Positions 21,409 to 31,722 of a stretch of 64,000 nt of DNA are shown piece after piece. This stretch comes from Alteribacillus iranensis (lineage in GTDB: Bacteria; Bacillota; Bacilli; Bacillales; Marinococcaceae), in assembly GCF_900113025.1 (NCBI RefSeq), contig NZ_FONT01000001.1:124001-188000 (forward strand). Direction: 5' to 3'. The position numbers were made by a program, and so were the translations under genes. A model generated the notes under the pieces. That model did not search any database. It had not been told where the DNA came from and saw only the letters and a program-made list of their open reading frames with translations. Positions within the stretch are counted from its first letter, which is position 1. Every line of letters begins with the position of its first letter.

Positions 21409-22230
21409 ATGGCGAAAATGGATCATCAACACCCCATTATTTATGTCGTATCTGATTCGGTAGGGGAAACAGCTGAATTGGTTGCAAAAGCAGCGGCAAG
21501 CCAATTTGGAGACCAGGGAGTGGAAATTCGCCGTATCCCATATGTGGAAGATGAGGCGACGATTGATGAGGTCATAGAATTGGCGAAAGAAGCAAATGCT
21601 TTTATCGCATTCACACTTGTTATCCCTGAAAAAAATGATTATTTGTTAAAAAAAGCACAAGAAGCCGGTGTGGAAACGGTCAATATTATCGGTCCAATGT
21701 TAGATAAGTTGGTAAGCATAACGGGAAGGAAGCCGAAGTATGAGCCCGGTCTTGTTTATCGTCTCGATGAGGATTATTTCAGAAAAGTAGAGGCGATTGA
21801 ATTTGCTGTGAAGTATGATGATGGTAGAGACCCACGTGGAATCATGAGAGCAGATATCGTTCTTATCGGGGTTTCGAGAACTTCCAAAACACCGTTATCT
21901 CAGTACTTAGCGCACAAACGTTTAAAAGTGGCAAATGTGCCACTCGTTCCAGAAGTAGAACCCCCTGAAGAGCTTTTTAAAATCCCGCCTGAAAAATGTA
22001 TCGGATTAAAGATTAGCCCGGAGAAATTAAATGAAATCCGAACAGAACGGTTAAAAGCACTTGGGCTTAAAGCGGGAGCGAATTATGCAAAGTTAGATCG
22101 CATCAAAGACGAACTGGAATATTCTGAGAAAGTAATGCAAAATATTGGGTGTACTGTCATTGACGTATCGAATAAAGCCGTCGAAGAAACAGCAAACCTA
22201 ATCTCAAATATGTTTCGGCACCAGCACTGA
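21409..22230 (+). CDS. yqfL: Pyruvate, phosphate dikinase regulatory protein (YqfL)
   Basis: A 273-residue DUF299 bifunctional kinase/phosphorylase. The N-terminus reads [18 protein letters not shown]. The P-loop-like block [15 protein letters not shown] and the C-terminal [13 protein letters not shown] are diagnostic. It switches PPDK on and off by threonine phosphorylation. In B. subtilis YqfL also affects CcpN activity, which fits the neighbourhood. ATG 21409 and ATG 21418 are both possible starts. Confidence 0.93.
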   Translation: MAKMDHQHPIIYVVSDSVGETAELVAKAAASQFGDQGVEIRRIPYVEDEATIDEVIELAKEANAFIAFTLVIPEKNDYLLKKAQEAGVETVNIIGPMLDKLVSITGRKPKYEPGLVYRLDEDYFRKVEAIEFAVKYDDGRDPRGIMRADIVLIGVSRTSKTPLSQYLAHKRLKVANVPLVPEVEPPEELFKIPPEKCIGLKISPEKLNEIRTERLKALGLKAGANYAKLDRIKDELEYSEKVMQNIGCTVIDVSNKAVEETANLISNMFRHQH

Positions 22231-22232
22231 GA

Positions 22233-22260
22233 AGCTGCTCTAATAGGAGCAGCCTTTTTT
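22233..22260 (+). terminator. Terminator after yqfL
   Basis: GCTGCTC pairs with GAGCAGC (in AAGCTGCTCTAATAGGAGC), followed by CCTTTTTT. Confidence 0.85.
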
Positions 22261-22341
22261 CTGAGTGACCTATTCAAGTAAAGGAAATAGTTGAGAAGGA
22301 TTTTGAGTTATTCTGTCGAATAATGAAGGAGACGATAAGTT

Positions 22342-22794
22342 ATCTTACTATATACTGACGCAGATGCTTGTCCGGTGAAAACAGAAATAGACAGTATTGC
22401 TAAGAAATATGGAATATTGTCTTACTTTATAAGTACCACTTCTCACGTGAGTGGGAATGAGTATTATTCCAAGGTGGTCACCCTTGACGCTGATCCAGAA
22501 GCAGTCGATCTATATATTATTAACCATATGGAGAAAAACGACGTCATTATTACACAAGATAATGGCTTGGCTGCTGTCGTGTTAGAAAAAGGCGGGCATG
22601 TCGTGAGTCCCCGAGGTAACGTATACAACAGAGCAGATATACAGCAGCTCTTATTAGGGAGGTTTACCGGTTTAGAAATAAAGCGCAAAAAAATAAAACC
22701 AAGAAATACCAAGCCATTTCGAAGGCAGGATAGAGAAAACTTTTCACATGCATTAGAAAAACTATTATCAGAGAATGAGCAATGGCGCAGATGA
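22342..22794 (+). CDS. yqxD: DUF188 family protein (YqxD/YaiI), non-canonical start
   Basis: The protein contains the family block TDADACPVK near its N-terminus, plus NDVIITQDNGLAAVVLEKGG and a basic C-terminus. It is the usual upstream partner of dnaG-sigA. The only canonical in-frame start, GTG 22375, lies inside the conserved block and would remove TDADACP. Upstream, the frame is open only back to a TAA at 22336-22338, with codons GTT, ATC, TTA, CTA, TAT, ACT before GAC. AAGGAG at 22326-22331 is well placed for ATC 22342. I annotate that ATC as the likely start, giving 150 residues. A sequencing error is the alternative. Confidence 0.75.
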   Translation: MLLYTDADACPVKTEIDSIAKKYGILSYFISTTSHVSGNEYYSKVVTLDADPEAVDLYIINHMEKNDVIITQDNGLAAVVLEKGGHVVSPRGNVYNRADIQQLLLGRFTGLEIKRKKIKPRNTKPFRRQDRENFSHALEKLLSENEQWRR

Positions 22795-22809
22795 TGAAGG
22801 TGATTGAAC

Positions 22810-24636
22810 ATGGCAGAATATATTCCAAAAGAAACCATTGCTGAAATTCGTGATGCGGCAGACATCGTAGAAGTGATAGGGGAGTACATTCAATTAAAAA
22901 AACAAGGAAAGCACTACATGGGTTTATGTCCTTTTCATGGAGAAAAAACGCCTTCTTTTTCCGTTTCTGAAGATAAACAGCTTTATCATTGTTTTGGTTG
23001 CGGAGCCGGAGGAAATGTTATTACGTTCGTCATGGAAGTGGAGCAGCTTTCTTTTATGGAAACTCTCAAAATGCTAGCTGATAAAAAAGGTATCGCCGTA
23101 CCGGATAATGTTTTACCAGCTAGAGAAACGGCAACCGATAAAACAACGTCTGCCAAAATCGAAGCTCATGATTTGGCGGCAAGATTTTACCACCATTTAT
23201 TGATCAGTACGGAACAAGGGAAAGAGGCATATGAATATATACGTCAGCGCGGCTTAGATGACGACATTATCAGTCGTTTTCAAATAGGGTTCTCACCCGG
23301 ACAAAGTGATATGTTGAGCAGCCTTCTTGAAAAAAGGGGATTCGACTTAGGAGATATGGAAGAAGCGGGACTCATAGGCAGACAAGAGTCTACATGGGAC
23401 GTATATGACCGCTTCAGAAATAGGGTAATGTTCCCAATACGAGATTTACGCGGATATACTGTGGGGTTTGGAGGAAGAGTATTAGGGACAGGTGACCCTA
23501 AATATTTGAACAGTCCGGAAACCTCTATATTTAATAAAGGTGAAATTTTGTATGGTATGGACATTGCCAAAAAGTCGATTCGAAAACAAAACACAGCTGT
23601 GTTATTTGAAGGATACATGGATGTTATCGCTGCATACCGTGCGGGAGTTGATAATGGAGTCGCCTCTCTTGGCACATCTTTAACAAAAAGACAAGCTCAA
23701 ATATTACGGAGAAATGCGGAACGTATTATAATCTGTTTTGATGGCGATAATGCGGGACAGGAGTCTACGGAAAAATCAGCTGAAATTCTTGAGCAGGAAG
23801 GGCTTCATGTACTAATAGCGATGCTTCCTGACAACAATGACCCGGACGACTATATTCGGGAAAATGGCGGGGAACGTTTTCGGAAAGAAATTATCGATAC
23901 GGCTGTTCCAATCATGTCATTCAAAATGCAAGCACTCAAACGAAATAAAAATTTGCAGGTTGAAGGAGAAAAACTCGAATATATAGAAGAAGTATTAAAA
24001 GAAATTACTACCTTGGGTAGAGCGGTAGAACGAGATTTTTATTTAAGACAGCTTGCAGATGAATTTTCACTCTCCTTCGAAGCGTTAAAACAAGAACAGT
24101 ATCGATTGTATAAAGAGTCCAGGCGGTTCTATCAAGAGAAGAGAAATAATCGCCCATCCAGTCAAAATACAAGGAAATTAACTTCTGTATCGTATATGAA
24201 TCAGAGATTACTTCCTGCCTTTCAAAACGCTGAGAGAATGTTATTAGCGCACATGATGCAGGATAGGGATGTGTGTCTGGAGGTTCAGGAAAAGCTGGGA
24301 GGGGACTTTAACGTTGAGCAACATATTGCGATTGCAGCTTACCTCTACTCCTACTACGCGGAAGGCCATTCAGCCGACCCAGGGGCTTTTATTCCTTATC
24401 TTCAGGATAATGATTTAATCAAAACAGCTTCTGAAATTGCAATGCTTGACATTTCTCAACACTTATCGGAAAATGAATTGGTTGATTATATTCGACAGAT
24501 TAAGAACTACCCAAAATGGGTAGAAATAGAACAAAAAGAGCAAAAAATGAAAGAGGCAGAAAAACGCAGTGACATGACACTGGCAGTTAAATTAGCTTCA
24601 GAAATAGTTGACATGAAAAGAGCACTTAAAAAATAG
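22810..24636 (+). CDS. dnaG: DNA primase
   Basis: A 608-residue primase. The N-terminal CHC2 zinc finger is CPFHGEKTPSFSVS...YHCFGCGAGG. The TOPRIM core carries EGYMDVIAA and FDGDNAGQ. A C-terminal helicase-binding domain follows. It makes RNA primers for replication. ATG 22810 follows AAGGTGATTG. It lies between yqxD and sigA in the classic macromolecular-synthesis operon. Confidence 0.97.
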   Translation: MAEYIPKETIAEIRDAADIVEVIGEYIQLKKQGKHYMGLCPFHGEKTPSFSVSEDKQLYHCFGCGAGGNVITFVMEVEQLSFMETLKMLADKKGIAVPDNVLPARETATDKTTSAKIEAHDLAARFYHHLLISTEQGKEAYEYIRQRGLDDDIISRFQIGFSPGQSDMLSSLLEKRGFDLGDMEEAGLIGRQESTWDVYDRFRNRVMFPIRDLRGYTVGFGGRVLGTGDPKYLNSPETSIFNKGEILYGMDIAKKSIRKQNTAVLFEGYMDVIAAYRAGVDNGVASLGTSLTKRQAQILRRNAERIIICFDGDNAGQESTEKSAEILEQEGLHVLIAMLPDNNDPDDYIRENGGERFRKEIIDTAVPIMSFKMQALKRNKNLQVEGEKLEYIEEVLKEITTLGRAVERDFYLRQLADEFSLSFEALKQEQYRLYKESRRFYQEKRNNRPSSQNTRKLTSVSYMNQRLLPAFQNAERMLLAHMMQDRDVCLEVQEKLGGDFNVEQHIAIAAYLYSYYAEGHSADPGAFIPYLQDNDLIKTASEIAMLDISQHLSENELVDYIRQIKNYPKWVEIEQKEQKMKEAEKRSDMTLAVKLASEIVDMKRALKK

Positions 24637-24676
24637 ACTCTTTAAGACGGTCAAAATTCAATCAAATGAAATACTT

Positions 24677-24700
24677 CGGGCGCTAAGAGCCCTTTTCCTT
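24677..24700 (+). terminator. Weak stem-loop between dnaG and sigA
   Basis: GGGC (24678-24681) pairs with GCCC (24689-24692), followed by TTTTCCTTTG. The stem is short. It may lower readthrough or mark an mRNA processing site between dnaG and sigA. Confidence 0.3.
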
Positions 24701-24764
24701 TGTTTATAAATGGAGTTTGATGTAGGAGTAACGGTGTGTGTGAAGATTGGAAGGAGGGGATCGT

Positions 24765-25880
24765 GTGGCAGAGAAACCAATCCGCCCACTAGCGGAAGGT
24801 GAAGCGTCAATCGATCAAGTAAAAGAGCAATTAATTGAAACGGGTAAAAAACGTGGGGTTCTTTCCTACGCGGAGATAACAGAAAAGCTTGCTCCTTATG
24901 ACCAAGACTCAGAACAAATGGACGAGTTCTTTGAGTATCTCGGTGAGCAAGGTATTGATTTACTCAACGAAGGGGAAGAAGTTCCAAGTATGGATCAAGT
25001 AGAAAAAGAAGAAGAGCTTGATCTTAATGATTTAAGTGTACCTCCAGGTATAAAAATAAATGATCCTGTTCGTATGTACTTGAAGGAAATCGGAAGGGTT
25101 CCTCTCTTATCTGCTGAGGAAGAAGTAGACTATGCCAAGCGTATAGAAGAAGGAGATGAGGAAGCGAAAAGGCGTCTGGCTGAAGCGAACTTGCGTCTCG
25201 TCGTTTCCATTGCAAAGAGATACGTTGGGCGGGGAATGCTTTTCCTTGACTTGATTCAAGAAGGAAACATGGGGCTTATTAAAGCAGTAGAGAAATTTGA
25301 CTACAATAAAGGATATAAATTTAGTACGTATGCAACATGGTGGATACGCCAGGCGATTACAAGAGCTATCGCTGACCAGGCTCGGACCATTCGGATCCCG
25401 GTGCATATGGTAGAAACCATTAATAAATTGATTCGCGTACAGCGCCAACTTTTACAGGATTTAGGTCGTGAACCAACGCCTGAAGAAGTATCAAAAGAAA
25501 TGGATTTAACCCCTGATAAGGTCAGAGAAATCCTTAAGATTGCTCAGGAGCCTGTTTCTTTAGAAACTCCAATTGGTGAGGAAGATGATTCTCATTTAGG
25601 CGACTTCATTGAAGATCAAGAAGCGTTAGCTCCTTCCGATGCTGCTGCTTATGAACTTCTTAAAGAGCAGCTCGAGGATGTGCTGGATACATTGACCGAT
25701 CGTGAGGAAAATGTATTGCGGCTTCGCTTCGGCCTTGATGACGGCAGAACCCGTACTTTGGAAGAAGTAGGGAAAGTATTTGGCGTCACAAGAGAAAGAA
25801 TTCGTCAAATCGAAGCCAAGGCACTGCGGAAACTTCGCCATCCGAGCCGCAGCAAACGTTTAAAAGACTTTTTGGACTGA
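24765..25880 (+). CDS. sigA: RNA polymerase major sigma factor SigA
   Basis: A 371-residue sigma-70. Region 1.1 is at the N-terminus. Region 2 includes [17 protein letters not shown] and [21 protein letters not shown] split over two helices. Region 4 has [24 protein letters not shown] 24765 after AAGGAGGGG is chosen; the frame opens at TTG 24747. It directs housekeeping transcription. Confidence 0.97.
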   Translation: MAEKPIRPLAEGEASIDQVKEQLIETGKKRGVLSYAEITEKLAPYDQDSEQMDEFFEYLGEQGIDLLNEGEEVPSMDQVEKEEELDLNDLSVPPGIKINDPVRMYLKEIGRVPLLSAEEEVDYAKRIEEGDEEAKRRLAEANLRLVVSIAKRYVGRGMLFLDLIQEGNMGLIKAVEKFDYNKGYKFSTYATWWIRQAITRAIADQARTIRIPVHMVETINKLIRVQRQLLQDLGREPTPEEVSKEMDLTPDKVREILKIAQEPVSLETPIGEEDDSHLGDFIEDQEALAPSDAAAYELLKEQLEDVLDTLTDREENVLRLRFGLDDGRTRTLEEVGKVFGVTRERIRQIEAKALRKLRHPSRSKRLKDFLD

Positions 25881-25885
25881 TAGAT

Positions 25886-25917
25886 AAGGGTTGTCTCGCA
25901 CCGCGAGGCAATCCTTA
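25886..25917 (+). terminator. Stem-loop after sigA
   Basis: AAGGGTTGTCTCG pairs with CGAGGCAATCCTT (with G-U pairs) directly after the sigA stop. It is followed by AAATACTG rather than a clear T tract, so termination may be incomplete. Confidence 0.6.
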
Positions 25918-26271
25918 AATACTGCTTAGATTTTATTCTATATGTTGTCATGCGTATTGATTGGGCCAAACGCGGAGTCTTAAACTCTTAGATTCAGTTC
26001 CAAGCGCACCACCGAAGCGAGGTTACAGTACCTGCATTGAATCGAAAAGCCCCCTCGTATGCGTTTTTCTAATGGGTCCGAGAGGTAGGCTTTAACATGT
26101 AACCATCCCCTGGTCAATATGCTTCAAAGTGTATAATTGAACGGAAAGTGACAAAACTACAAAAATAGGGATTTATCTTTTCTATTCCATCATAATCGAG
26201 TAAAATATAGGAGGAGTGAGGATTTATATCCCGTATTAATTGGAACTACATAGAACAAAGGGGGAAACAAC
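25918..26271. other. Gene-free stretch between sigA and cccA
   Basis: No coding region is visible. AAAGCC...CCTCG (about 26047-26059) can pair imperfectly with CGAG...GGCTTT (about 26079-26093), forming a hairpin with a loop near GTATGCG. A ribosome binding site (GGGGG) lies at 26260-26264 before the cccA GTG. I see no recognised riboswitch class and no convincing promoter. Confidence 0.4.
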
Positions 26272-26625
26272 GTGAGAGCTAAACCGCTCATTCCATTTTA
26301 CTTAATAGGTATTGGAGCGTTAATGCTCATGCTCGGATTATCACTAGTCGGCTTTTATGTCTCTACAGGTGAAACTGAAGAGGAAGGGGCTGACATGGAT
26401 CCGGTAGAGCTGGGAGAAGAAGTCGTAACGTCAAACTGTACTTCCTGTCACGGTGAGAATTTGGAAGGTGCAAGTGGCCCTGCTATTGAAAATGTGGGTG
26501 CTGAAATGTCTAATGAAGAGATTGCTGATATCGCTGTAAATGGTGTCGGAAGCATGCCAGGTGGTATCGCCAGTCCCGAAGAAGCAGAAGCCATTGCTGA
26601 ATACTTAACATCTATAGCTGAATAA
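26272..26625 (+). CDS. cccA: Cytochrome c550, membrane-anchored
   Basis: A 117-residue protein starting with GTG. One N-terminal transmembrane anchor (IPFYLIGIGALMLMLGLSLV) is followed by an acidic linker and a single haem c domain with CTSCH and a distal methionine in GSMPGG. It is an electron carrier on the outer face of the membrane. The place between sigA and trmK matches B. subtilis cccA. Confidence 0.93.
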   Translation: MRAKPLIPFYLIGIGALMLMLGLSLVGFYVSTGETEEEGADMDPVELGEEVVTSNCTSCHGENLEGASGPAIENVGAEMSNEEIADIAVNGVGSMPGGIASPEEAEAIAEYLTSIAE

Positions 26626-26633
26626 GGCAGAAT

Positions 26634-26666
26634 GGAAGGAGAGGGGCTGGCCCTCTTCTTCTTTTA
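26634..26666 (+). terminator. Terminator after cccA
   Basis: GAAGGAGAGGG pairs with CCCTCTTCTTC around GCTGG, followed by TTTTA. One position is mismatched. Confidence 0.65.
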
Positions 26667-26722
26667 TATCCATCGGCTTTTTGAAAAGTCACCATTCGCG
26701 ATGGGGGAGAGAGGATAACCAC

Positions 26723-27454
26723 ATGAACGAAAATATATTATCCAAGCGCTTAAAAAGGATTGCAGAAGAAGTTCCAGCTGCCTCCCGATTAGCAGACATT
26801 GGAACAGATCATGGATACTTGCCCATGTATTTAATGAAACAAGGAAAAATTAATTGGGCTCTTGCATCCGATGTCAATGCCGGACCATTGGAATCAGCGA
26901 AAAAAAATATAAAAAGTGAAAACTTGGAAGATTATATTGAGACGCGACTTGGGCACGGTTTATCGGTTATTGATGAGGCAGACCACATCGATACCATAGT
27001 CATTGCTGGAATGGGCGGTTCGTTGATTTGTGAGATCTTGAATAGCGGCAAAGAACAATTAGAAAACGTAGAACAGTTAATTCTTCAGCCTAATATCCAC
27101 GCAAGTGTTATTCGACGATGGATGATTGATCATAAGTGGGAACTAGTACAAGAACACATCCTGGAAGAAGACGAAAGGATTTATGAGATTCTGGTGGCGA
27201 AACCGGGAGAGGGAGACCGCCCTTATCAAAATGTCTCTGCCCGCACAGAAGCCAGTATTTTGTTCGGACCTTTCTTAATCCAAAAACGGTCTCCTGCTTT
27301 TATGAAAAAGTGGAAAAGGGAAAAAGAAATATGGCAGCGAATTTTACAGGAGCTTGAGAAAGCTTCTACTGATCAGGACACTGAGAAAAAACGAGCGGAA
27401 CTATTAACAAACATCCAATTATTTGAGGAGGTATGTAATGATGAAAGCCGTTAA
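26723..27454 (+). CDS. trmK: tRNA (adenine22-N1)-methyltransferase TrmK
   Basis: A 243-residue SAM methyltransferase (YqfN). Motif I is RLADIGTDHGYLP, motif IV is VIAGMGGSLI, and QPNIHASVIRRWM follows. A C-terminal coiled-coil arm is seen (KWKREKEIWQRILQELEKA). It makes m1A22 in tRNA. ATG 26723 after GAGAGAGGATAACC fits MNENILSKRLKRIA. It overlaps yqfO by 17 bases. Confidence 0.94.
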   Translation: MNENILSKRLKRIAEEVPAASRLADIGTDHGYLPMYLMKQGKINWALASDVNAGPLESAKKNIKSENLEDYIETRLGHGLSVIDEADHIDTIVIAGMGGSLICEILNSGKEQLENVEQLILQPNIHASVIRRWMIDHKWELVQEHILEEDERIYEILVAKPGEGDRPYQNVSARTEASILFGPFLIQKRSPAFMKKWKREKEIWQRILQELEKASTDQDTEKKRAELLTNIQLFEEVCNDESR

Positions 27455-28559
27455 TGGACAAGCCATTATACAACTTTTTGAAGAGTGGGCTCCAAAATCT
27501 CTAGCTGTAGAAGGAGACAAAGTCGGCTTAATGATAGGTACGTTAAATAAGCCGGTACGCCATGTGATGATAGCATTGGATGTATTGGAGGAAGTAGTCG
27601 ATGAAGCGATTGAAAAGAAAGTAGATTTGATTATTGCGCATCATCCATTACTGTTTAGACCTCTAAAAAAAATTGATACCGAATCAGGTCAGGGACCAAT
27701 TATTGAGAAATGTATAAAGCATGACATTACTGTATACGCAGCCCACACGAACTTGGATATTGCGGATGGGGGTGTAAATGACATGTTGGCAGACAAGCTA
27801 GATCTTCAAAACACACGTGTCCTCGTCCCTACCACAGAAATTCCATTAAAAAAACTAGTTGCCTTCGTACCAGAAAATCATGTCGAAGAGGTCAGACAGG
27901 CACTTGGTGATGCTGGAGCTGGTTACATCGGCGGATATAGTCACTGTACTTTTTCTTCCGCTGGTACTGGTACTTTCATTCCTGGGGATGACACGAATCC
28001 TTATTTAGGAAAGCGTAGAGAAATGGAGTTTGCCTCAGAAAAAAGAATCGAAACGATTGTGCCGCAGCCACTTGTCCGAAAAGTAACGAACGCATTAGAA
28101 AAAGCTCACCCCTATGAAGAACCAGCATATGATTTGTATTCCCTTGACTTAGAGGGAGAGAAAATGGGTCTCGGGCGGATCGGTGAATTAAAGAAGGAAC
28201 TTCCTTTTGAGGAATTTATTGAACAAGTGAAAAAAGCTTTCTCTGTAGAAGACATTCGTGCCACAAAGCCATTTCCACAGCAGGTCCGGAAAGTCGCTGT
28301 ACTTGGAGGGGATGGGAATAAATACTGGCAGTATGCTAATCGGCAAGGCGCAGATGTCTATATAACAGGTGATTTATATTATCATACCGCTCACGATGCC
28401 CAAATGGGAGGACAATGTATAATAGATCCCGGTCATCACGTGGAAAAAGTGATGAAAGAGGGAGTAAAGAAAGAATTAGAGAAAAGAATGGAAGAGAAAA
28501 AATTCCAAGCCAATGTGATGGCCTCTGAAGTCTCAACCGAACCATTTACTTTTTTCTAA
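27438..28559 (+). CDS. yqfO: Nif3-like dinuclear metal centre protein YqfO
   Basis: A 373-residue NIF3/DUF34 protein. Metal-ligand blocks are IIAHHPLLFRP, AAHTNLDIADGGVND and the C-terminal DPGHHVEK. A PII-like insert (KKLVAFVPENHVEEVRQAL through HPYEEPAYD) divides the domain, as in long bacterial members. The molecular role is uncertain; DUF34 proteins are linked to GTP cyclohydrolase-type folds and metal handling. It starts inside the trmK 3' end after GAGGAGG. Confidence 0.93.
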   Translation: MMKAVNGQAIIQLFEEWAPKSLAVEGDKVGLMIGTLNKPVRHVMIALDVLEEVVDEAIEKKVDLIIAHHPLLFRPLKKIDTESGQGPIIEKCIKHDITVYAAHTNLDIADGGVNDMLADKLDLQNTRVLVPTTEIPLKKLVAFVPENHVEEVRQALGDAGAGYIGGYSHCTFSSAGTGTFIPGDDTNPYLGKRREMEFASEKRIETIVPQPLVRKVTNALEKAHPYEEPAYDLYSLDLEGEKMGLGRIGELKKELPFEEFIEQVKKAFSVEDIRATKPFPQQVRKVAVLGGDGNKYWQYANRQGADVYITGDLYYHTAHDAQMGGQCIIDPGHHVEKVMKEGVKKELEKRMEEKKFQANVMASEVSTEPFTFF

Positions 28560-28686
28560 ACAAACGTGACTGTACCTAATCGTCCCTACACATTAGACAG
28601 GAAATCACAGAACTTGTTTCTCATATGTTGAGACAACCACAGTGTAATAACGGTAGTTAACATATGGGAAAAAGTAAAAAAGCAAT

Positions 28687-28769
28687 AAAAAAGAAATGCC
28701 TTCTGCAAGTGAACTGGTCCGTCATAAGGAGGCTCAGTCCCATGCAGAAATGAGGCATTTCTGTTTTCT
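28687..28769. terminator. Bidirectional terminator between yqfO and ispH
   Basis: AGAAATGCC (28692-28700) pairs with GGCATTTCT (28754-28762). Inside it, CTGCA pairs with TGCAG. A runs flank the left arm and T runs the right arm, so it can serve both converging genes. The loop is long (about 34 bases). Confidence 0.7.
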
Positions 28770-28785
28770 TCATTAGGAACCCCTA

Positions 28786-29730
28786 TTATTTTTTTACTTT
28801 TACTTTAGGAAGAATTTTAGAGCTTTTTACTTTGCGCTCTGCTTCCCATGTAGAAGGATCGTTTTCATCAAATTGGTCTAAATACAATATGACTTCTTTC
28901 GTAATAGGGGTAGGTGTAGAAGCACCGGCCGTCACAGCAACTTTCTTTACCCCTTTTAACCAGTCAAGCTGTATTTCTGAAACATCGGCAATGCGGTAAG
29001 CCGGTGTATCCGCAACTTCTTTAGATACTTGTGCAAGTCGGTTGGAGTTGTTGCTTTTAGGATCCCCGACCACTATCATGACATCGGCGTCACGGGCTTG
29101 ATCTGCGACCGCTTCTTGACGAACTTGAGTGGCCATGCATATTTCATTGTGGACTTCTGCGTGCGGAAATCGTTTAACCGCAGCATCAACGATATTTGAT
29201 ACATCCCATTGACTCATAGTCGTTTGGTTTGTAATGATTATTTTTTGTTCATTTAGATCTAACTTATTCACATCGTCTTCCGTCTCGACTAAATGCACTT
29301 TATCTGGTGCCACCCCAATGGCTCCTTCAGGCTCGGGATGACCTTTTTTGCCTATATATATAATGTGGTAATCTTCTTCTTTTTTTTCGCTAATTAGATC
29401 ATGGGTACGAGTCACATCTGGGCATGTTGCATCCACTGTCGTTAATCCTTTTTCTTTTGCCAATTGACGAACTTCAGGAGATACCCCGTGAGCAGTGAAT
29501 ATCACGGTACCCTTATTTACATTTTCCAATATTTCCAAGCGATTTGGCCCGTCCAAAGAAATAATCCCGTCTTCCTCAAAAGCATCTGTTACATGTTTAT
29601 TGTGAACAATCATACCTAAAATATAAATAGGACGTGGTAAATCCGGGTTACTGGCAGCTTGCTTTGCCATCACCATGGCATCTACGACTCCATAACAATA
29701 ACCCCGCGGGGATATTTTAACGACTTCCAT
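28786..29730 (-). CDS. ispH: 4-hydroxy-3-methylbut-2-enyl diphosphate reductase
   Basis: A 314-residue IspH/LytB. The three Fe-S cysteines lie in [17 protein letters not shown] and [17 protein letters not shown] and TAGASTPTP are also diagnostic. It carries out the last step of the MEP isoprenoid pathway; ispG of the same pathway is at 38250-39362. The start at 29730 ([10 protein letters not shown]) follows AGAGGAGG on the minus strand. The frame runs further upstream without homology. Confidence 0.96.
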   Translation of the reverse strand: MEVVKISPRGYCYGVVDAMVMAKQAASNPDLPRPIYILGMIVHNKHVTDAFEEDGIISLDGPNRLEILENVNKGTVIFTAHGVSPEVRQLAKEKGLTTVDATCPDVTRTHDLISEKKEEDYHIIYIGKKGHPEPEGAIGVAPDKVHLVETEDDVNKLDLNEQKIIITNQTTMSQWDVSNIVDAAVKRFPHAEVHNEICMATQVRQEAVADQARDADVMIVVGDPKSNNSNRLAQVSKEVADTPAYRIADVSEIQLDWLKGVKKVAVTAGASTPTPITKEVILYLDQFDENDPSTWEAERKVKSSKILPKVKVKK

Positions 29731-29875
29731 AGCAGCCTCCTCTGACCCTCGGTCGATAATACATAATTTACATTCATGTCGATGTATGCATTGGAACATG
29801 AATGGTAAGCATTGAAATACTAGGGTCATTATACTATTTCACTGATGAAATGTAAAAGAAGCTAATTTCGACACG

Positions 29876-30277
29876 CTACACGTATAATTTAGGAGGAGGA
29901 GCATCAGAAAAATAAGCAGATGTAGCAGGTTCTTCGTGTGACATTAGCTTAGAAGTTTCTAGATCTAATGTAACTTCCTTTTTACTGTCAGTTGTGTCGC
30001 TTGGACTTTTTAATGGAGAAGTTGTAGAAGACAACAATTTAATAATAGTTGGCAGTTGTTTTACGAGTGGATAATATTGTTTTATCATGGGCGTTACTGT
30101 TTGCGCAACACCTGCTGCTTTTTGAATGGTGGGCAATATGTTAGATAACGTACCAGGATTAAACCCTTGACCCACTGGACTAGAGGCTGCACCGAAAAAA
30201 CCAGGAGCATAGCTTTGAGGCGGCATGGGCGGCCTCGGCACAGGCGGACTCGCTGGAGGGGGAACAAAAGGAAACAC
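29876..30277 (-). CDS. yqfQ: YqfQ/VrrA-like protein
   Basis: A 133-residue protein with GTG start after GAGAGGATG. The N-terminal 30 residues are rich in Pro (FPFVPPPASPPVPRPPMPP). The middle carries a hydrophobic helix-rich segment (TPMIKQYYPLVKQLPTII), and the tail is Ser/Thr-rich. Position between ispH and cshB and the composition match YqfQ (VrrA family), a sporulation-associated protein of unknown function. Confidence 0.82.
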   Translation of the reverse strand: MFPFVPPPASPPVPRPPMPPQSYAPGFFGAASSPVGQGFNPGTLSNILPTIQKAAGVAQTVTPMIKQYYPLVKQLPTIIKLLSSTTSPLKSPSDTTDSKKEVTLDLETSKLMSHEEPATSAYFSDAPPPKLYV

Positions 30278-30425
30278 ACTTGATCATCCTCTCTTTATTC
30301 TTTGAACAAGAATAGCTGTCTTTCTAGAGCGTTTATGATAAAATATGATAGCAATTAGCCTAATGTGAAGTTATTTAAAAGTATCTTACACAAAACGAGA
30401 GATTACAGTGGAAGGCGGTGGAGAA

Positions 30426-31706
30426 ATGAGCGGTTTCACACGCTTTAACCTCTCACCTTTTTTAATAAAGTCATTACAAACACAAAATATCGCTAAACCT
30501 ATGGAGATTCAGGAACGATTAATCCCTGCCATCCTCAACGGCAAGGATGTGATTGGTCAATCACAAACAGGTTCCGGAAAGACATTGGCTTATCTTTTAC
30601 CTATCTTGACAAAAATTGACCCTGAAAAAAATTATATTCAAGCTATTATTACTGCACCGACACGGGAACTTGCAGAGCAAATTTATCAAGAATCCCAAAA
30701 ACTGCTGGGAGGAGAGGACACTCCTTCTATTAGAGTAAAGCGTGTTACAGGTGGAATAGAACGAAGTCGTACAGTTACCGGTGCTTTCTCCCCTCATGTG
30801 ATCGTAGCAACGCCAGGCCGGTTGAAAGATGTCGCTCAAAGCCAGATGCTAGATGTCCATCAAGCGAAAATGTTAGTAGTTGATGAAGCAGATCAAATGC
30901 TGGACATGGGATTTATTGAAGATATTGATCCAATAGCTGCTCTCATGCCAGATGATCTTCAAATGCTAGTATTTTCGGCTACGATTCCTGAGAGTTTGCA
31001 ACCGTTTCTGCAAAAATATATGAATGCGCCAAAACATGCACATGTTAAACCGAGGGAAGCGACTCCAGCCAGCATCACTCATCATTTCATCCCTTTAAAA
31101 CATAGGGATCGCACAGAGGTTACTGTTCAATTGTCTGGAATGATACGTCCTTACCTGGCAATCATTTTTACAAGCACCAAAGAAGATGCCGATTTGGTAT
31201 TCGATGAGATGATCAAAGCAGGATTTCAAGCAGAAGTGTTGCATGGCGGTCTTCCGCCTCGCCAGCGCAAGCAAGTAATGCGTCGGCTGAGATCCCTCGA
31301 AGTGCAGTATCTTGTGGCGACAGATTTGGCTGCACGGGGGATGGACATCGAGGGTGTGTCACATGTGATCAACCATTCTCTACCTTCTGAATTAGAGTAC
31401 TATATACACCGGGTGGGAAGATCAGCGCGTGCTGGTGAAACAGGTGAAGCATTTACATTTGTCGAGAAGGATGAATATCCTGTAGTTCGCAAATTAAAAG
31501 ACAAGGGTATACCTTTAACTTTCTCGGAATTGAAGAAAGATGGTTTATCAGCGGCTGATATACCTTGGAGAAATCGATCGTGGCAAAAAGGAAGTGAATT
31601 CTCACCTCAAATTCCGAAAAGACCAAAGAAAATAAAGCCTGGATATAAAAAGAAAGCGAAAAGAATGATGGAACAAGAACAGAGAAAAAGAAACAAGAGG
31701 AAATAA
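30426..31706 (+). CDS. cshB: DEAD-box RNA helicase CshB
   Basis: A 426-residue DEAD-box helicase. Motif I is [14 protein letters not shown], motif [11 protein letters not shown], motif III FSATIP and motif [12 protein letters not shown]. The basic tail ([16 protein letters not shown]) may bind RNA. CshB acts in cold adaptation and RNA metabolism. ATG 30426 gives MSGFTRFNL; the frame opens at GTG 30408. Confidence 0.94.
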   Translation: MSGFTRFNLSPFLIKSLQTQNIAKPMEIQERLIPAILNGKDVIGQSQTGSGKTLAYLLPILTKIDPEKNYIQAIITAPTRELAEQIYQESQKLLGGEDTPSIRVKRVTGGIERSRTVTGAFSPHVIVATPGRLKDVAQSQMLDVHQAKMLVVDEADQMLDMGFIEDIDPIAALMPDDLQMLVFSATIPESLQPFLQKYMNAPKHAHVKPREATPASITHHFIPLKHRDRTEVTVQLSGMIRPYLAIIFTSTKEDADLVFDEMIKAGFQAEVLHGGLPPRQRKQVMRRLRSLEVQYLVATDLAARGMDIEGVSHVINHSLPSELEYYIHRVGRSARAGETGEAFTFVEKDEYPVVRKLKDKGIPLTFSELKKDGLSAADIPWRNRSWQKGSEFSPQIPKRPKKIKPGYKKKAKRMMEQEQRKRNKRK

Positions 31707-31722
31707 TAAGGGGGAAGTAACA

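Noticed and set aside
25918-26271. Riboswitch or 6S-type RNA upstream of cccA
   Set aside because: Only one imperfect hairpin could be found and no known conserved core was recognised; kept as an unassigned gap.
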